From: an uncultured Clostridia bacterium
GTDB lineage: Bacteria > Bacillota > Clostridia > Oscillospirales > Ruminococcaceae
Reading direction: 5' to 3'
Length of the DNA stretch: 44,087 nucleotides
NCBI GenBank assembly: GCA_947629945.1
Contig: CANRFR010000010.1
Location: 1 to 44,087, forward strand
Translations under genes and position numbers: made by a program
The notes under the pieces: model-generated
Seen by the model: the letters and a program-made list of their open reading frames with translations, nothing else
Database searches by the model: none
Told to the model about the DNA's origin: nothing
In this document: one piece after another, positions 7,947 to 16,641 of the stretch
Numbering within the stretch: position 1 is the stretch's first letter
Layout: each line of letters starts with the position of its first letter

Positions 7947-9971
7947 ATGAATAAAGACGAGCTTATCGAGCATTTCAAAGAATGGCGCGACAATGACGAA
8001 AACGAAAAAATCATCGCGGCAGTCATCGCGCTGCCACAAAGCAGCGTGGACGATGAAATTCTAAGCTGGCTCGCTCAGGCATATATTGATAAGGAAGAGT
8101 ACAAGCGCGCCATCGCCGTGTTGGAAAGCACCAAGGAACGTATGGACGGCGATTACAAGTGGCAATTTATGATGGGACTGGCGCTTCTGCGCGCCGCGGA
8201 CGACGACGAATGCGAGGACGACGACGATCTTCGCCGCAATATTCTCGAACGCGCGAAGGTGTGCCTTGCGCGCGGTATGAATATGAACCCGCCCGAGGAC
8301 GTTCTGGATTCCGCGGACAGGTTTATGGAAGAGATAGAGAGTATGCTCGATGAAATAAACGGCTCTCCCGAGGAGGATTACGGCGACGATATCGAAGCCT
8401 ACGACGACGATGAGCTGGACGTTCTGGAGGAGCACATCAAGGATAACTACGGCGATTTTCCGACGGTTTTCCACGAAATGACCTCGCGCGACATCATTCT
8501 TGACGTAGCCTGTATACCGCCCTCCAAGGAGCGCAATTTCTTCACGCTGGTTACAATGGGTATGGGCGCGCACCTTATGAATATTCCTGAAGCGCTGCCC
8601 GCCGACGAAAACGCCCGCGCGGAACTGCTCATCTGTCTGCCGCCCGACTGGAAGCTCGGCGAAAGCGATGAAAAATGGTTCTGGCCCATCGCTCTGCTGA
8701 AAGACTTGGCGAAGCTACCGCTAAACACCGATTCGTGGCTCGGTTGGGGACATTCCGTTGACCACCAGAATTATCTCGCGCCGAACACGAGCTTCTGCGG
8801 CTCGCTGCTGCTTTATCCGGAGGGCGTTTCCGACGACGCGGAATACTGCGTTCTTCCAAACGGCGACCGCGTGAATTTTTTCGAGGTCATTCCGCTGTAC
8901 CGCGAGGAAATGGAGTTCAAAATATCGCACGACACACAGGCGCTTCTGGAACGAATGAAAAGCGTGAGCCACGTTGTGGACATAAACCGCCCCAACTGCT
9001 GCGAGGGCTTTGAGGACGAAAGCAGACCGCGCCCCGTTGATTCCGCAAAAACGCACAGCGACAAGATTGAGGAAAAACGTCTGCCGCTCGACCTTAAATG
9101 CGGCTGCAATCACCTCGCGATATTTATGCGCTGGTGCGTCGAGCACGATCTGGCAGCGCCCGAACTTTACGAGTACTTTCCCGAAGTGGCGGACGGAGTA
9201 AAGAACGGTACGCAAACCGATATGCGCGACTTTATTCTGAACTGCTGGGGCGGCGATCTCGAGCTTCATCTGTTCAACTATATGGGCGTGTGTTTTACCG
9301 ACTACTATTATAATTGGAACAGTCGCGACGCGGCGCATTTCTATCCTGCCGACGTCGATAAATACGCCGAAAGCTATTTCGGCACCGAAAAATACAACAG
9401 CGAGGAATTTCAAGACGAAGCGTATCTTTTCGTGCCGTTCGACGAGGAATACTACAAGGGCTTGTCGAAATACATCGACCGCGCGTTCGCGGATTTTCTG
9501 CCCGATTTTGCTAAATACCGCCGCAGCTGCGATCTTGAGCTTATAAACGGGGCGAAATCGGAGCTTGACGCGGATATCATTCTTCCGAAGCACGGCGAAT
9601 TCTTAAACGATTTCAAAAACATAGCGTATATGGCGAAAGCGGGCGGAATGACTGCTTTTCCGATACTTATCGACGCGGACGGCAACATTGAAACTCAGGA
9701 GGACGTTGAGGATATACTCGGCGACGCGGTACAACCGTTTTTGGTAACCTCCGCGATAGTGAAATTTCCCGAAAACGCTGCCGATTGGGCGTCAGAAAAC
9801 TTTGCCGCTCAAAAATTCTCGCTTATTCCAACGAACAAAAAAATTATTGAGCTGCAAAATGCTCTGAAAAAAGAATTGGGAGCGATCCCCGCCGTATTTA
9901 CGTTTTCCGACGGACACGCGGCGCTGCTGCTACCCGACAAAAACGGAAATTATATTCGCTTTATGCGATGA
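7947..9971 (+). CDS. TPR and suppressor-of-fused (SUFU)-like domain protein
   Basis: The 674-residue protein starts with tetratricopeptide-like helices (residues 20-110, ILSWLAQAYIDKEEYKRAIA being one repeat) and then a very acidic linker (about 120-165, rich in DDDE). A SUFU-like domain follows at about 170-320 (EMTSRDIILDVACIPPS, MGMGAHLMNIPE, KWFWPIALLKDLAKLP, TDSWLGWGHSVDH). The C-terminal part contains NHLAIFMRWCVEHDLAAPEL, a segment seen with bacterial SUFU-type proteins. Bacterial SUFU proteins are often found near polymorphic toxins as immunity proteins, but no toxin is adjacent here. The ATG at 7947 is chosen over a GTG at 7935 because AGGCGGTGA lies at the right distance from it. 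The next gene overlaps or abuts. Confidence 0.75.
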   Translation: MNKDELIEHFKEWRDNDENEKIIAAVIALPQSSVDDEILSWLAQAYIDKEEYKRAIAVLESTKERMDGDYKWQFMMGLALLRAADDDECEDDDDLRRNILERAKVCLARGMNMNPPEDVLDSADRFMEEIESMLDEINGSPEEDYGDDIEAYDDDELDVLEEHIKDNYGDFPTVFHEMTSRDIILDVACIPPSKERNFFTLVTMGMGAHLMNIPEALPADENARAELLICLPPDWKLGESDEKWFWPIALLKDLAKLPLNTDSWLGWGHSVDHQNYLAPNTSFCGSLLLYPEGVSDDAEYCVLPNGDRVNFFEVIPLYREEMEFKISHDTQALLERMKSVSHVVDINRPNCCEGFEDESRPRPVDSAKTHSDKIEEKRLPLDLKCGCNHLAIFMRWCVEHDLAAPELYEYFPEVADGVKNGTQTDMRDFILNCWGGDLELHLFNYMGVCFTDYYYNWNSRDAAHFYPADVDKYAESYFGTEKYNSEEFQDEAYLFVPFDEEYYKGLSKYIDRAFADFLPDFAKYRRSCDLELINGAKSELDADIILPKHGEFLNDFKNIAYMAKAGGMTAFPILIDADGNIETQEDVEDILGDAVQPFLVTSAIVKFPENAADWASENFAAQKFSLIPTNKKIIELQNALKKELGAIPAVFTFSDGHAALLLPDKNGNYIRFMR

Positions 9972-10003
9972 TTCGGCTTTCAGCCGTATTGGGAGGTGTG
10001 GTC

Positions 10004-10915
10004 TTGAAGAAGCTTACAGCCGCGGCATTCGCGGTTTTTGCTGCGGCGTTTTTAAACGGCTGCGATATAGCCGACGAGACCTATCAGCCTGAAAAGTATG
10101 TGATCTCCGAAGAAAAACAAAACTACGACGGCGGCTCGAACGACAGAACTTCCTCGGAAACGGAGACTCGTTCGGACAGTTCCGCCGCTCCGTCTTCCGC
10201 ACGGCAAAGCACTTCAAGTTCGGAACGCTCTGTCTCTTCCGTCGGCTCGGTAAAAAGCTCATCCGTAAGCTCTTCTAAGAAAAAGGCTCCCGCCGCACCG
10301 AAAAAAACTTCCACCGAACCGGTCATTCATGACAACGAATTGGCTTACATTTTGAAAGATGTTTACCTTGGAGGAAAAAACCGATACGCGGTCATTTCGG
10401 GACAAAAATGCACCTCGGAAAACCCAAACGCGCTCAAAATCGGCGATACTCTTTATGAAAACTTCGCAATATCGCTTTACGACGGCGGCAAGCTTGTTGA
10501 CCGCCTGAAGCTGGACATTCCGAGCGGCGAACGCTTCATCATTTTGGAAAACGCCGCCGAGGGCTTATCCTACGGCTGTGATGTTATCTCTAACAAAAAG
10601 CTTTTCGGCGCCGAGGAGTACCCCGACGTTATCGGACTGGTCTTTCAGGGCGAGGACGAAGCGGCGGTGCCCGTTTACGAACGGTTTTTCTCCGTTTTTG
10701 ACGGTAAGCTGACGGAGCTGCCGATTTACGAGGACGGCTATGAGGTATCGCCGCGCGGCGCGAAGCTGGAGCCGAAAAGCGCGGGGCTTGCCGTGCAGCA
10801 CCTGACTGTGCCGGACGGCGACGGATATCGGATAGTTAAGTACGAATACACGTTCGATATTGAAAACAGGCGGCTGAATAAGCGGCAGGTAAAATTTTAC
10901 GGATGGGACTATTGA
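10004..10915 (+). CDS. Lipoprotein of unknown function
   Basis: A TTG start at 10004 is supported by GGGAGG seven bases upstream and by the signal peptide it produces: LKKLTAAAFAVFAAAFLNGC, with lipobox cysteine at residue 20. Starting at the ATG at 9968 instead would add 12 residues without a ribosome site. After the lipidated Cys comes a charged stretch, then a Ser-rich disordered linker (about 45-105), then a beta-rich domain of about 180 residues without a recognisable family. It should sit on the outer face of the membrane. It begins about 30 bases past the TPR-SUFU gene and ends 16 bases before an HD hydrolase, so the three are likely one transcript. Confidence 0.8.
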   Translation: MKKLTAAAFAVFAAAFLNGCDIADETYQPEKYVISEEKQNYDGGSNDRTSSETETRSDSSAAPSSARQSTSSSERSVSSVGSVKSSSVSSSKKKAPAAPKKTSTEPVIHDNELAYILKDVYLGGKNRYAVISGQKCTSENPNALKIGDTLYENFAISLYDGGKLVDRLKLDIPSGERFIILENAAEGLSYGCDVISNKKLFGAEEYPDVIGLVFQGEDEAAVPVYERFFSVFDGKLTELPIYEDGYEVSPRGAKLEPKSAGLAVQHLTVPDGDGYRIVKYEYTFDIENRRLNKRQVKFYGWDY

Positions 10916-10931
10916 AATAAGGAGACTTTCT

Positions 10932-11534
10932 ATGAGAAACGAACCAAAGTCTACGGACAAAGAAGATTTCATCGGAATATACAAAGAAAAAATAACCCGC
11001 GACGGCGCGGATAAGCTGTTGGAATTTCTTGAAAAAAGCGATTTCTTTACCGCGCCCGCGTCAACGCGTTATCACGGCGCTTATGAGGGCGGGCTTCTGC
11101 GGCACTCGCTGAACGTTTACGAGTGTCTTACGGAATACCTGTCGCGGGAGCGTGTGCGGCAAAAATACGAGTTGAATGTTTCCGAGGAAACCGCCGCGAT
11201 AGTCACGCTGCTTCACGATATCTGCAAGGTAAACTTTTATACGATATCTATGCGTAACGCAAAAAACGAGAAAACGGGACAATGGGAAAAAGTGCCGTAC
11301 TACTCGATAAACGACAAACTTCCCTACGGGCACGGCGAAAAGAGCGTTTATATGATAAGCGGTTTTATGCGGCTGACTCGCGAGGAAGCTATGGCTATCC
11401 GCTGGCACATGGGCTTTTCCGGAATTGAGGACAAGAACACTATTGGAAAGGCTCTGGAAATGTACCCATTGGCATTCGCGCTGTCCGTAGCGGATATGGA
11501 AGCGAGTTATTTTTTGGAGGGCACCGAGGAGTAA
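10932..11534 (+). CDS. HD-domain phosphohydrolase
   Basis: The 200-residue HD-superfamily metal-dependent hydrolase has the ligand pattern in order: H57 (GGLLRHSLNVY), the HD doublet at 94-95 (TLLHDICKV), GHGEKS at about 137, RWHMGF at about 157 and ADMEAS at about 187. The layout resembles the HD domains of YhaM-like exonucleases and phage-associated hydrolases. Substrate could be a nucleotide or RNA end, and the sequence does not decide. A good Shine-Dalgarno (AAGGAGAC) precedes the ATG. It is the last gene of the run starting at 7947 and is followed by a strong terminator. Confidence 0.85.
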   Translation: MRNEPKSTDKEDFIGIYKEKITRDGADKLLEFLEKSDFFTAPASTRYHGAYEGGLLRHSLNVYECLTEYLSRERVRQKYELNVSEETAAIVTLLHDICKVNFYTISMRNAKNEKTGQWEKVPYYSINDKLPYGHGEKSVYMISGFMRLTREEAMAIRWHMGFSGIEDKNTIGKALEMYPLAFALSVADMEASYFLEGTEE

Positions 11535-11536
11535 AA

Positions 11537-11578
11537 AATTCGGCGGCATCGTATGTTCGGTACGGCGCCGCCGATTTT
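11537..11578 (+). terminator. Bidirectional terminator
   Basis: TCGGCGGC and GCCGCCGA form the stem. T runs lie on both sides (ATTTTT rightward, TTTTTT leftward), serving the HD gene and the convergent BofC-like gene. Confidence 0.85.
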
Positions 11579-11591
11579 TGGTTAAGAATAT

Positions 11592-11876
11592 CTATTCCAC
11601 GCCCAAGTCCTCGATAAGGCGCGAGACCTCGGCGCGGCTTTTCAGTCTTATGCCCTCGCGCAAAAGCTCTATATCGGCGGGATAAAGCGAGGTTATCGGC
11701 GTTTCATAGACCGCCAGCGGCTCTTGGGGCAAGTCCTCTTCAAAAAGCGCTATTTTGCCGTCGTACTCCCGCAGCACAAAGCACACCGAATTCTCCGCCG
11801 CGGCGCTCATTGAAATGACGTGAGATGAAAACAGCAGCGCCGACGCTATCACTGCGGTTCTTCCGTATTTTCTCAT
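11592..11876 (-). CDS. BofC-C-terminal-domain-like exported protein
   Basis: The 94-residue protein has a signal peptide (MRKYGRTAVIASALLFSSHV, likely cut near SAAA) and a compact domain reading FVLREYDGKIALFEE, EPLAVYETPITSLYPADIEL and GIRLKSRAEVSRLIEDLGVE. This is the pattern of the small domain found at the end of BofC and in many short Clostridial exported proteins. BofC modulates a forespore protease in Bacillus, but the role of the stand-alone form is unknown. The ATG at 11876 is chosen because AAGGAGCTGATA precedes it. That site lies inside the end of the upstream microprotein gene, so translation of the two is probably coupled. Confidence 0.75.
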   Translation of the reverse strand: MRKYGRTAVIASALLFSSHVISMSAAAENSVCFVLREYDGKIALFEEDLPQEPLAVYETPITSLYPADIELLREGIRLKSRAEVSRLIEDLGVE

Positions 11877-11880
11877 ATTA

Positions 11881-12006
11881 TCAGCTCCTTTTCTCATAAT
11901 AACAGCATTTTGATATGTTTGAAGCGTCCGTAAATTTAAGGTCGCTTCGCGTGCAGTATCCGTCAACCTGATAGCGGCAATTTTCGCCGCAGCATACCAT
12001 ATTCAT
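11881..12006 (-). CDS. Cys-rich 41-residue microprotein (DUF1540-like)
   Basis: This short gene has a strong GGAGGTG six bases before its ATG and encodes 41 residues with six cysteines at 5, 6, 10, 18, 34 and 35 (MNMVCCGENCRYQ, DGYCTRSD, ISKCCYYEKR). The CxxxC...C...CC spacing resembles DUF1540 and related small Cys-rich proteins of Clostridia, which probably bind a metal or form disulfides. Its TGA at 11881-11883 lies four bases before the start of the BofC-like gene, so they form a two-gene unit. No clear promoter is visible immediately upstream. Confidence 0.75.
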   Translation of the reverse strand: MNMVCCGENCRYQVDGYCTRSDLKFTDASNISKCCYYEKRS

Positions 12007-12095
12007 TCCACACCTCCGTTGGCGTTATTTTTCTCCCGTTTTCGCGGATTATTCCCAAATTGCGGGGAATTTTAGCGCGCGTTATCTTCAAATTA

Positions 12096-12124
12096 TTGAC
12101 AAACCCGAGTTTTCGTTGTATAAT
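12096..12124 (+). promoter_or_regulatory. Consensus sigma-A promoter of the lipase gene
   Basis: A perfect TTGACA (12096-12101), a 17-base spacer and a perfect TATAAT (12119-12124) lie 18 bases before the ATG at 12143. Confidence 0.9.
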
Positions 12125-12142
12125 TAAAGCGGGAGAGGTTTT

Positions 12143-13477
12143 ATGAATTTTTTATTGAGAATAGTTAACTTTGTTATTTTGTTTTTCGGGATAAATTCGG
12201 TGTTTATTCTTGAGAACGCTCCGCTGCCGCTGAAGATAGCGGTATGGGTGATATTCTTCTTTTATTTTGTTGCGTGGAACGTTTTTCCGACGCTTAAGCG
12301 TTATCCGAATTGGCGGCTGAAGGTTCTTGGCGACGGCGCGGAGCTTATCCTCGCGTTTTGGGTCACCTGTGCGGCGGCGGTTCCGTTTGCTGTGATGAGT
12401 ATAAGAAATCCGGTGCTGGGCGATGAAAACTACGGATTTTATATTTCTTACGGCGTTGTTCTTGTCGTGTGCGAAGCTGTGATCTTCTGGAACGGCATTA
12501 TTCGAGTTTACGTAACGTCCGTGCAGCTTAGAGTGAAGCACCGAGTTCTCGGATTGGTTTTCGGAATGATATTTCCCGCAAACCTTGTTATGCTGATGAT
12601 AATCTACATCAAAACCCGCCGCGAAGCCATCTCAGAGACTGCACGAATAGAACTTGACAAACGCCGTCACGACCAAAAGATTTGCGCGACGAAATATCCC
12701 ATTTTATTTGTACACGGAGTATTTTTCCGCGACAGCAGACTTCTGAACTACTGGGGACGTATTCCCGCGGCGCTTAAGGAAAACGGCGCGGAGATATACT
12801 ACGGCGAGCAGCAGAGCGCGCTTTCCGTTCCCGAAAGCGCCGAGGAACTTGCGCGCAAGATTGAAAATATCGTTGCGAAAACGGGCTGTGGAAAACTCAA
12901 CATCATAGCGCACTCAAAGGGCGGCTTGGATTCGCGCTACGCGATATCGAAGCTCGGCTGCGGCAAATACGTCGCCAGCCTTACCACTATAAACACCCCG
13001 CATCGCGGCTGTCTTTTCGCCGAATATCTTCTCGGCGCGTGCAAGCCGAAGCTCAAAAACTTTATCGAAAAGACCTACAACAAGATGTTTTATATGCTGG
13101 GCGACGATTCGCCCGACTTTATGTCCGCCGTAAAGTGCCTTACCAACAGCTACTGCGAAAAGTTCAACAAGGAAGTTTTGGACGACCCCGAGGTGATGTA
13201 TCAATCCTACGGCTCAAAAGCCAAAAATCACCGCAGCGGACATTTCCCCTTAAATTTTTCCTATCCCGTTGTGAAAAAATACGACGGAGACAACGACGGC
13301 TTAGTAGCCCTTTCTTCCGCGCCGTGGGGCGAAAAATTTACGCCGATTTACCCCAAGGGACGGCGCGGTATAACTCACGCGGATATGATCGACCTCAATC
13401 GCGTGGATATCAAGGGCTTCGACGTTCGCGAATTTTATGTGCAGATGGTGTCGGAGCTGCGGGAGCGCGGGTTCTGA
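12143..13477 (+). CDS. Membrane-anchored alpha/beta-hydrolase (lipase-like)
   Basis: The 444-residue protein begins with about four hydrophobic segments within residues 1-155, followed by a lipase-type alpha/beta-hydrolase domain. The oxyanion strand is PILFVHGVFF (about 186-195). The nucleophile elbow is AHSKGG with Ser at about 258. The acid is in DGDNDGLV (about 383) and the His in THADMIDL (about 412). The elbow starts with Ala in place of the first Gly, as in Bacillus lipases. The hydrolase side is probably cytoplasmic or membrane-facing. The substrate, a lipid ester, is not predictable. A consensus promoter and GGGAGAGG site precede it, and it is monocistronic. Confidence 0.87.
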   Translation: MNFLLRIVNFVILFFGINSVFILENAPLPLKIAVWVIFFFYFVAWNVFPTLKRYPNWRLKVLGDGAELILAFWVTCAAAVPFAVMSIRNPVLGDENYGFYISYGVVLVVCEAVIFWNGIIRVYVTSVQLRVKHRVLGLVFGMIFPANLVMLMIIYIKTRREAISETARIELDKRRHDQKICATKYPILFVHGVFFRDSRLLNYWGRIPAALKENGAEIYYGEQQSALSVPESAEELARKIENIVAKTGCGKLNIIAHSKGGLDSRYAISKLGCGKYVASLTTINTPHRGCLFAEYLLGACKPKLKNFIEKTYNKMFYMLGDDSPDFMSAVKCLTNSYCEKFNKEVLDDPEVMYQSYGSKAKNHRSGHFPLNFSYPVVKKYDGDNDGLVALSSAPWGEKFTPIYPKGRRGITHADMIDLNRVDIKGFDVREFYVQMVSELRERGF

Positions 13478-13864
13478 CTACTTACGATGTACGTCTGACG
13501 TTGTATAAGGCGGCGCGCGAAAGCTTGCCCTCGGGAAGCAGCAGCGTTTCGGCTTTATTCTCGCGCGATAGCGCGGCAAGCTTGAGTGCGCCGCCTTCGG
13601 CTTTTCCGAATGTCCCTTGAGGGGAATGCCGCCGCAGGCGGCACGACCCGAAAGGGGCGTGAGGAAAAGCCTCCCCGCCCCGCGCCCGAACCCGCCTTAA
13701 ATCTCGAACGTTGACCCCCGCGTCCGTACGTTGCTGCGAGGGGCGGGCTCGCCGCCGCTTACGCAGCGCGGCGGCTGACGCCGCCGTTTTCCGCTGCCGC
13801 GGAAAATCGAGCCCGCCCCCCCAAAAGCGCCACCGGGGCAGACCGACGAGGAAGGAGAAAACAG
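13478..13864. repeat. GC-rich intergenic stretch with inverted repeats
   Basis: This 387-base gap has no convincing gene and is much richer in G+C than its surroundings. A 21-base arm at 13509-13529 pairs with 13575-13595 at 18 of 21 positions. Smaller palindromes follow (GCCGCC-GCA-GGCGGC near 13630, GGCGGC-TGAC-GCCGCC near 13770). It could be a decayed insertion or a species-specific intergenic repeat. The last bases carry AAGGAG for the next gene. Confidence 0.5.
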
Positions 13865-14173
13865 ATGCTAACGTTTGATGAGTTAAAAAGTACGGCGCTC
13901 CGGCACACTGATATGGAGCCGGAAATTTGGCTGAACTTTACGGACAAAAACAGCGATTATATGATAATCGTGTTCAAAGATAAATGCTCGTTCCAACGGT
14001 GCGGCTCCCAAGGAGTTTCACCATTCGACGGCAGCGGAGAAATGTTTTACAAAAGTTTGGACGAACTATACGAGACCGAGACCATAGACGGGATATTACT
14101 GAAACGCGATTGGGATAAGATAACAAGTATCTACAGCTTTGAGCCGGAAGATTTAACCAAAGAGAAACTTTAA
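13865..14173 (+). CDS. Hypothetical protein
   Basis: The 102-residue acidic soluble protein (MLTFDELKSTALRHTDMEPE at the start) has no signal, no membrane segment and no recognised motif. The end (WDKITSIYSFEPEDLTKEKL) looks complete. AGGAAGGAG lies at a good distance before the ATG, and the gene ends 10 bases before phoH, so it is probably the first gene of the phoH transcript. I do not recognise the family. Confidence 0.65.
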   Translation: MLTFDELKSTALRHTDMEPEIWLNFTDKNSDYMIIVFKDKCSFQRCGSQGVSPFDGSGEMFYKSLDELYETETIDGILLKRDWDKITSIYSFEPEDLTKEKL

Positions 14174-14183
14174 TGGAGGTAAA

Positions 14184-15170
14184 ATGGCGGATATAACAAT
14201 AACAATGAACTCAACCGAGCAGGTTCGCGCCGTGTTCGGAGATTTTGACAGAAACATAAATCTGATACAAAAGGCATTTGCGGTGACGGTGCTGTCCCGC
14301 GGAAGCGAGGTAAAAATTGCGGGTGACGACGAGCTTTCAATAGCAAAGGCGCAAAAGGCGATAGTTACGCTTTGCGGAATGTTCGAGCGCGGCGAGATTA
14401 TAGAGGAGCAGAATGTGCGCTACGCGATCTCAATGGTGAACGACGGCGCAGAGGGCGAAATCGCGGCGATATCCGGCGACTGCGTTTGCGTGAGCTTCAC
14501 GGGAAAACCGATAAAGCCGAAAACCGTCGGTCAGAAGAAGTATTGCGATATGATACGCAAAAATACGATAACTTTCGGGGTGGGTCCCGCCGGTACGGGC
14601 AAGACATATCTCGCGGTAGCCTTAGCTGTCACCGCGTTTAAACAGCACCAAGTACAGCGGATAATTTTAACTCGTCCCGCCGTTGAAGCGGGCGAGAAGC
14701 TCGGATTTCTCCCGGGCGACTTGCAGAATAAAGTAGACCCGTATCTGCGACCGCTCTACGACGCGCTGTTTGAGATGTTCGGACAAGAAGCGTTTGCCCG
14801 CAATCAGGAAAAGGGCGCAATTGAAGTGGCACCGCTTGCCTATATGCGCGGACGAACGATCGACGACAGCTTCATAATACTCGACGAGGCGCAGAACACC
14901 ACTCGCGAACAAATGAAAATGTTCTTAACGCGCTTGGGGTTCAATTCAAAAATGGTAATAACGGGCGATATAACGCAGATAGACCTACCCGAGACCAAAA
15001 AGTCGGGGCTTATAGAAGCGCTAAAAGTTCTCCGAAACGTTGAGGACATCGCCCAGAACCGCTTCACCGAAAAAGACGTGGTGCGCCACAAGCTCGTACA
15101 AGATATTGTCAAAGCGTATGACGAATATCAGGGCAGCGCCAAAACCGGTAAGGGCACGTGGAAAAATTAG
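14184..15170 (+). CDS. phoH: PhoH-family ATPase
   Basis: The 328-residue cytoplasmic P-loop ATPase has an N-terminal KH-like region (1-100, LIQKAFAVTVLSRGSEVKI), Walker A GPAGTGKT at 134-141, RPAVEAGEKLGFLPGDL, and Walker B FIILDEAQN near 230-238, with VITGDITQIDLP as the following helicase-like motif. PhoH/YbeZ proteins associate with YbeY in rRNA processing and quality control, and the adjacency to ybeY here is the usual one. Length is normal. Start ATG with GGAGG. Confidence 0.95.
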   Translation: MADITITMNSTEQVRAVFGDFDRNINLIQKAFAVTVLSRGSEVKIAGDDELSIAKAQKAIVTLCGMFERGEIIEEQNVRYAISMVNDGAEGEIAAISGDCVCVSFTGKPIKPKTVGQKKYCDMIRKNTITFGVGPAGTGKTYLAVALAVTAFKQHQVQRIILTRPAVEAGEKLGFLPGDLQNKVDPYLRPLYDALFEMFGQEAFARNQEKGAIEVAPLAYMRGRTIDDSFIILDEAQNTTREQMKMFLTRLGFNSKMVITGDITQIDLPETKKSGLIEALKVLRNVEDIAQNRFTEKDVVRHKLVQDIVKAYDEYQGSAKTGKGTWKN

Positions 15171-15598
15171 TCGCGCTTTGCGTGCTTTGGGCTTGCGGTT
15201 TTGGCGGCAAAAAAGAGTACCTCGCGGAACTTGACGGGCTGTTTCTCGAAAACCCTGAGGACGATTTATTGTTGGAGCTTGAGTGTCTCGGCGGCGACCT
15301 CAAATCTGCTTTTTCAAGGCTTTACACACTTATCGAAACAAGCGCGGATGTTGACGTTGACAAATTCGGCAAAGAACTGTTCTCGGCTCTCAAAAAAATC
15401 TACAATGAAAACTTGTTTCCGCTTAAAGAATTTGGAGAGCAGTGCTATCGGATATGGAGACTGCTGCCTGAAAAAATCGGAGACGATGAGCCGTTTTACA
15501 CATTGTGCTACGCCGATGATCCGCTGTCCTGGGGCGATGAAAAACAAACACTCGAATTATATCAAGCCGCGTTTGATTATTACAAGGAGCGAAAATGA
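15158..15598 (+). CDS. Hypothetical protein between phoH and ybeY
   Basis: The 146-residue acidic protein uses a GTG start overlapping the end of phoH by 13 bases, and its own TGA overlaps the ybeY ATG (ATGA), so it is translationally linked in the operon. It is mostly helical (LDGLFLENPEDDLLLELECL, FGKELFSALKKIYNENLFP) with no signal or known domain. The context suggests a link to the phoH-ybeY unit, but this is guilt by position only. Confidence 0.7.
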   Translation: MEKLVALCVLWACGFGGKKEYLAELDGLFLENPEDDLLLELECLGGDLKSAFSRLYTLIETSADVDVDKFGKELFSALKKIYNENLFPLKEFGEQCYRIWRLLPEKIGDDEPFYTLCYADDPLSWGDEKQTLELYQAAFDYYKERK

Positions 15599-16065
15599 AA
15601 ATTTATATTGAATACAGCAACGAACAGGACAAACTCGACCCGCCGAAGGATTTTGAAAAACTCGTCGAGGACTGCACAAAGGCGGCTCTTGAGGAAGAGG
15701 AAATAGAGGACGATGCGGAAATCTCGGTGACGCTTGTAGATAATTCGCGAATACGGGAACTTAACAATGAATTTCGGGAGATTGACCGTGAAACTGACGT
15801 ACTTTCGTTTCCGCTGGGAGACGAAAACGGCTTTGAAGTCGACCCCGATACGGACGCGATTCTGCTCGGCGATATCGTGATTTCTCTTGAAAGAGCAAAG
15901 TCGCAAGCGGAGGAATACGGACACGGTTTTCGGCGAGAGGTCGCGTTTTTGATAACACACTCGCTGTTTCATCTGCTTGGATACGACCATATAACCTCCA
16001 AGGAGGAAACGGAGATGTTCGCGAAACAGGAAAAGGTTCTCGAAAAGTTGGGGATCACGCGATGA
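15595..16065 (+). CDS. ybeY: Endoribonuclease YbeY (rRNA maturation factor)
   Basis: The 156-residue protein carries the YbeY zinc site HSLFHLLGYDH around residues 122-132, which fits HxxxHxxxxxH. Upstream is the conserved REIDRETDVLSFPLGDE segment. YbeY is a metallo-RNase acting in 16S rRNA 3'-end maturation and ribosome quality control. Length is typical. The gene overlaps both neighbours by four bases, the usual tight phoH-ybeY-dgkA arrangement. Confidence 0.95.
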   Translation: MKIYIEYSNEQDKLDPPKDFEKLVEDCTKAALEEEEIEDDAEISVTLVDNSRIRELNNEFREIDRETDVLSFPLGDENGFEVDPDTDAILLGDIVISLERAKSQAEEYGHGFRREVAFLITHSLFHLLGYDHITSKEETEMFAKQEKVLEKLGITR

Positions 16066-16538
16066 AAAAATTTTTTAAAAGCTTTGTTTACGCATGGCAC
16101 GGAATCAAGGAAGCGTGCAGACAGCGCAACTTCCGATTTCATATCTGCGCTATGGCGTTCGTGATTTTTTTCGCGGCGCGGTTTTATGGGTTTTCTTCGG
16201 AAAAATGGGCGATATTGCTGCTCACTTGCGCGGGCGCGCTCGCTCTCGAAACCGTGAACACGGGACTGGAGCGGCTTGCCGATAAAGTTACCAAAGAATA
16301 CTCTCACCGAATTAGAGTTGCCAAGGACTGCGCGGCGGGCGCAGTGCTTATCTGGGCGGTGTTTGCCGTAGGCGTGGGGTTTCTGCTGTTCTGGGATATC
16401 GATAAATTCCGACTTATCCGTCAATACTTTTCGGAATACTCGCGGCTAGCCATGCTTATACTAGCCATAGCGGGAGCATGGAGCTTTGTATTCATACCGG
16501 AGCTGGTCACCTCTAATACAGATAAGAAAAACAAATAG
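16062..16538 (+). CDS. dgkA: Diacylglycerol/undecaprenol kinase family protein
   Basis: The 158-residue membrane protein has three or four transmembrane helices (about 30-50, 52-72, 98-120, 133-155) and the DgkA signature LETVNTGLERLADKV followed by RVAKDCAAGAVL. Gram-positive members phosphorylate undecaprenol to recycle the lipid carrier of cell-wall synthesis. The gene overlaps ybeY by four bases. The C-terminal extra helix makes it slightly longer than the core enzyme. It ends the operon, and no era gene follows as it would in many Firmicutes. Confidence 0.93.
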   Translation: MKKFFKSFVYAWHGIKEACRQRNFRFHICAMAFVIFFAARFYGFSSEKWAILLLTCAGALALETVNTGLERLADKVTKEYSHRIRVAKDCAAGAVLIWAVFAVGVGFLLFWDIDKFRLIRQYFSEYSRLAMLILAIAGAWSFVFIPELVTSNTDKKNK

Positions 16539-16641
16539 ACGCCCATGAAAAATACCGTCTCTCGGACGCAAGTCATGGAGCGGCTGTTCCGACAGTTCCC
16601 TAAAAATAAAACGAAAATCAATCAAGGAATAAGGAGTTACA

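Noticed and set aside
13039-13620. 193-codon frame overlapping the lipase end
   Set aside because: It is a shadow of the lipase gene in another frame, extended by the GC-rich gap. Arg/Ser-rich composition and no ribosome site.
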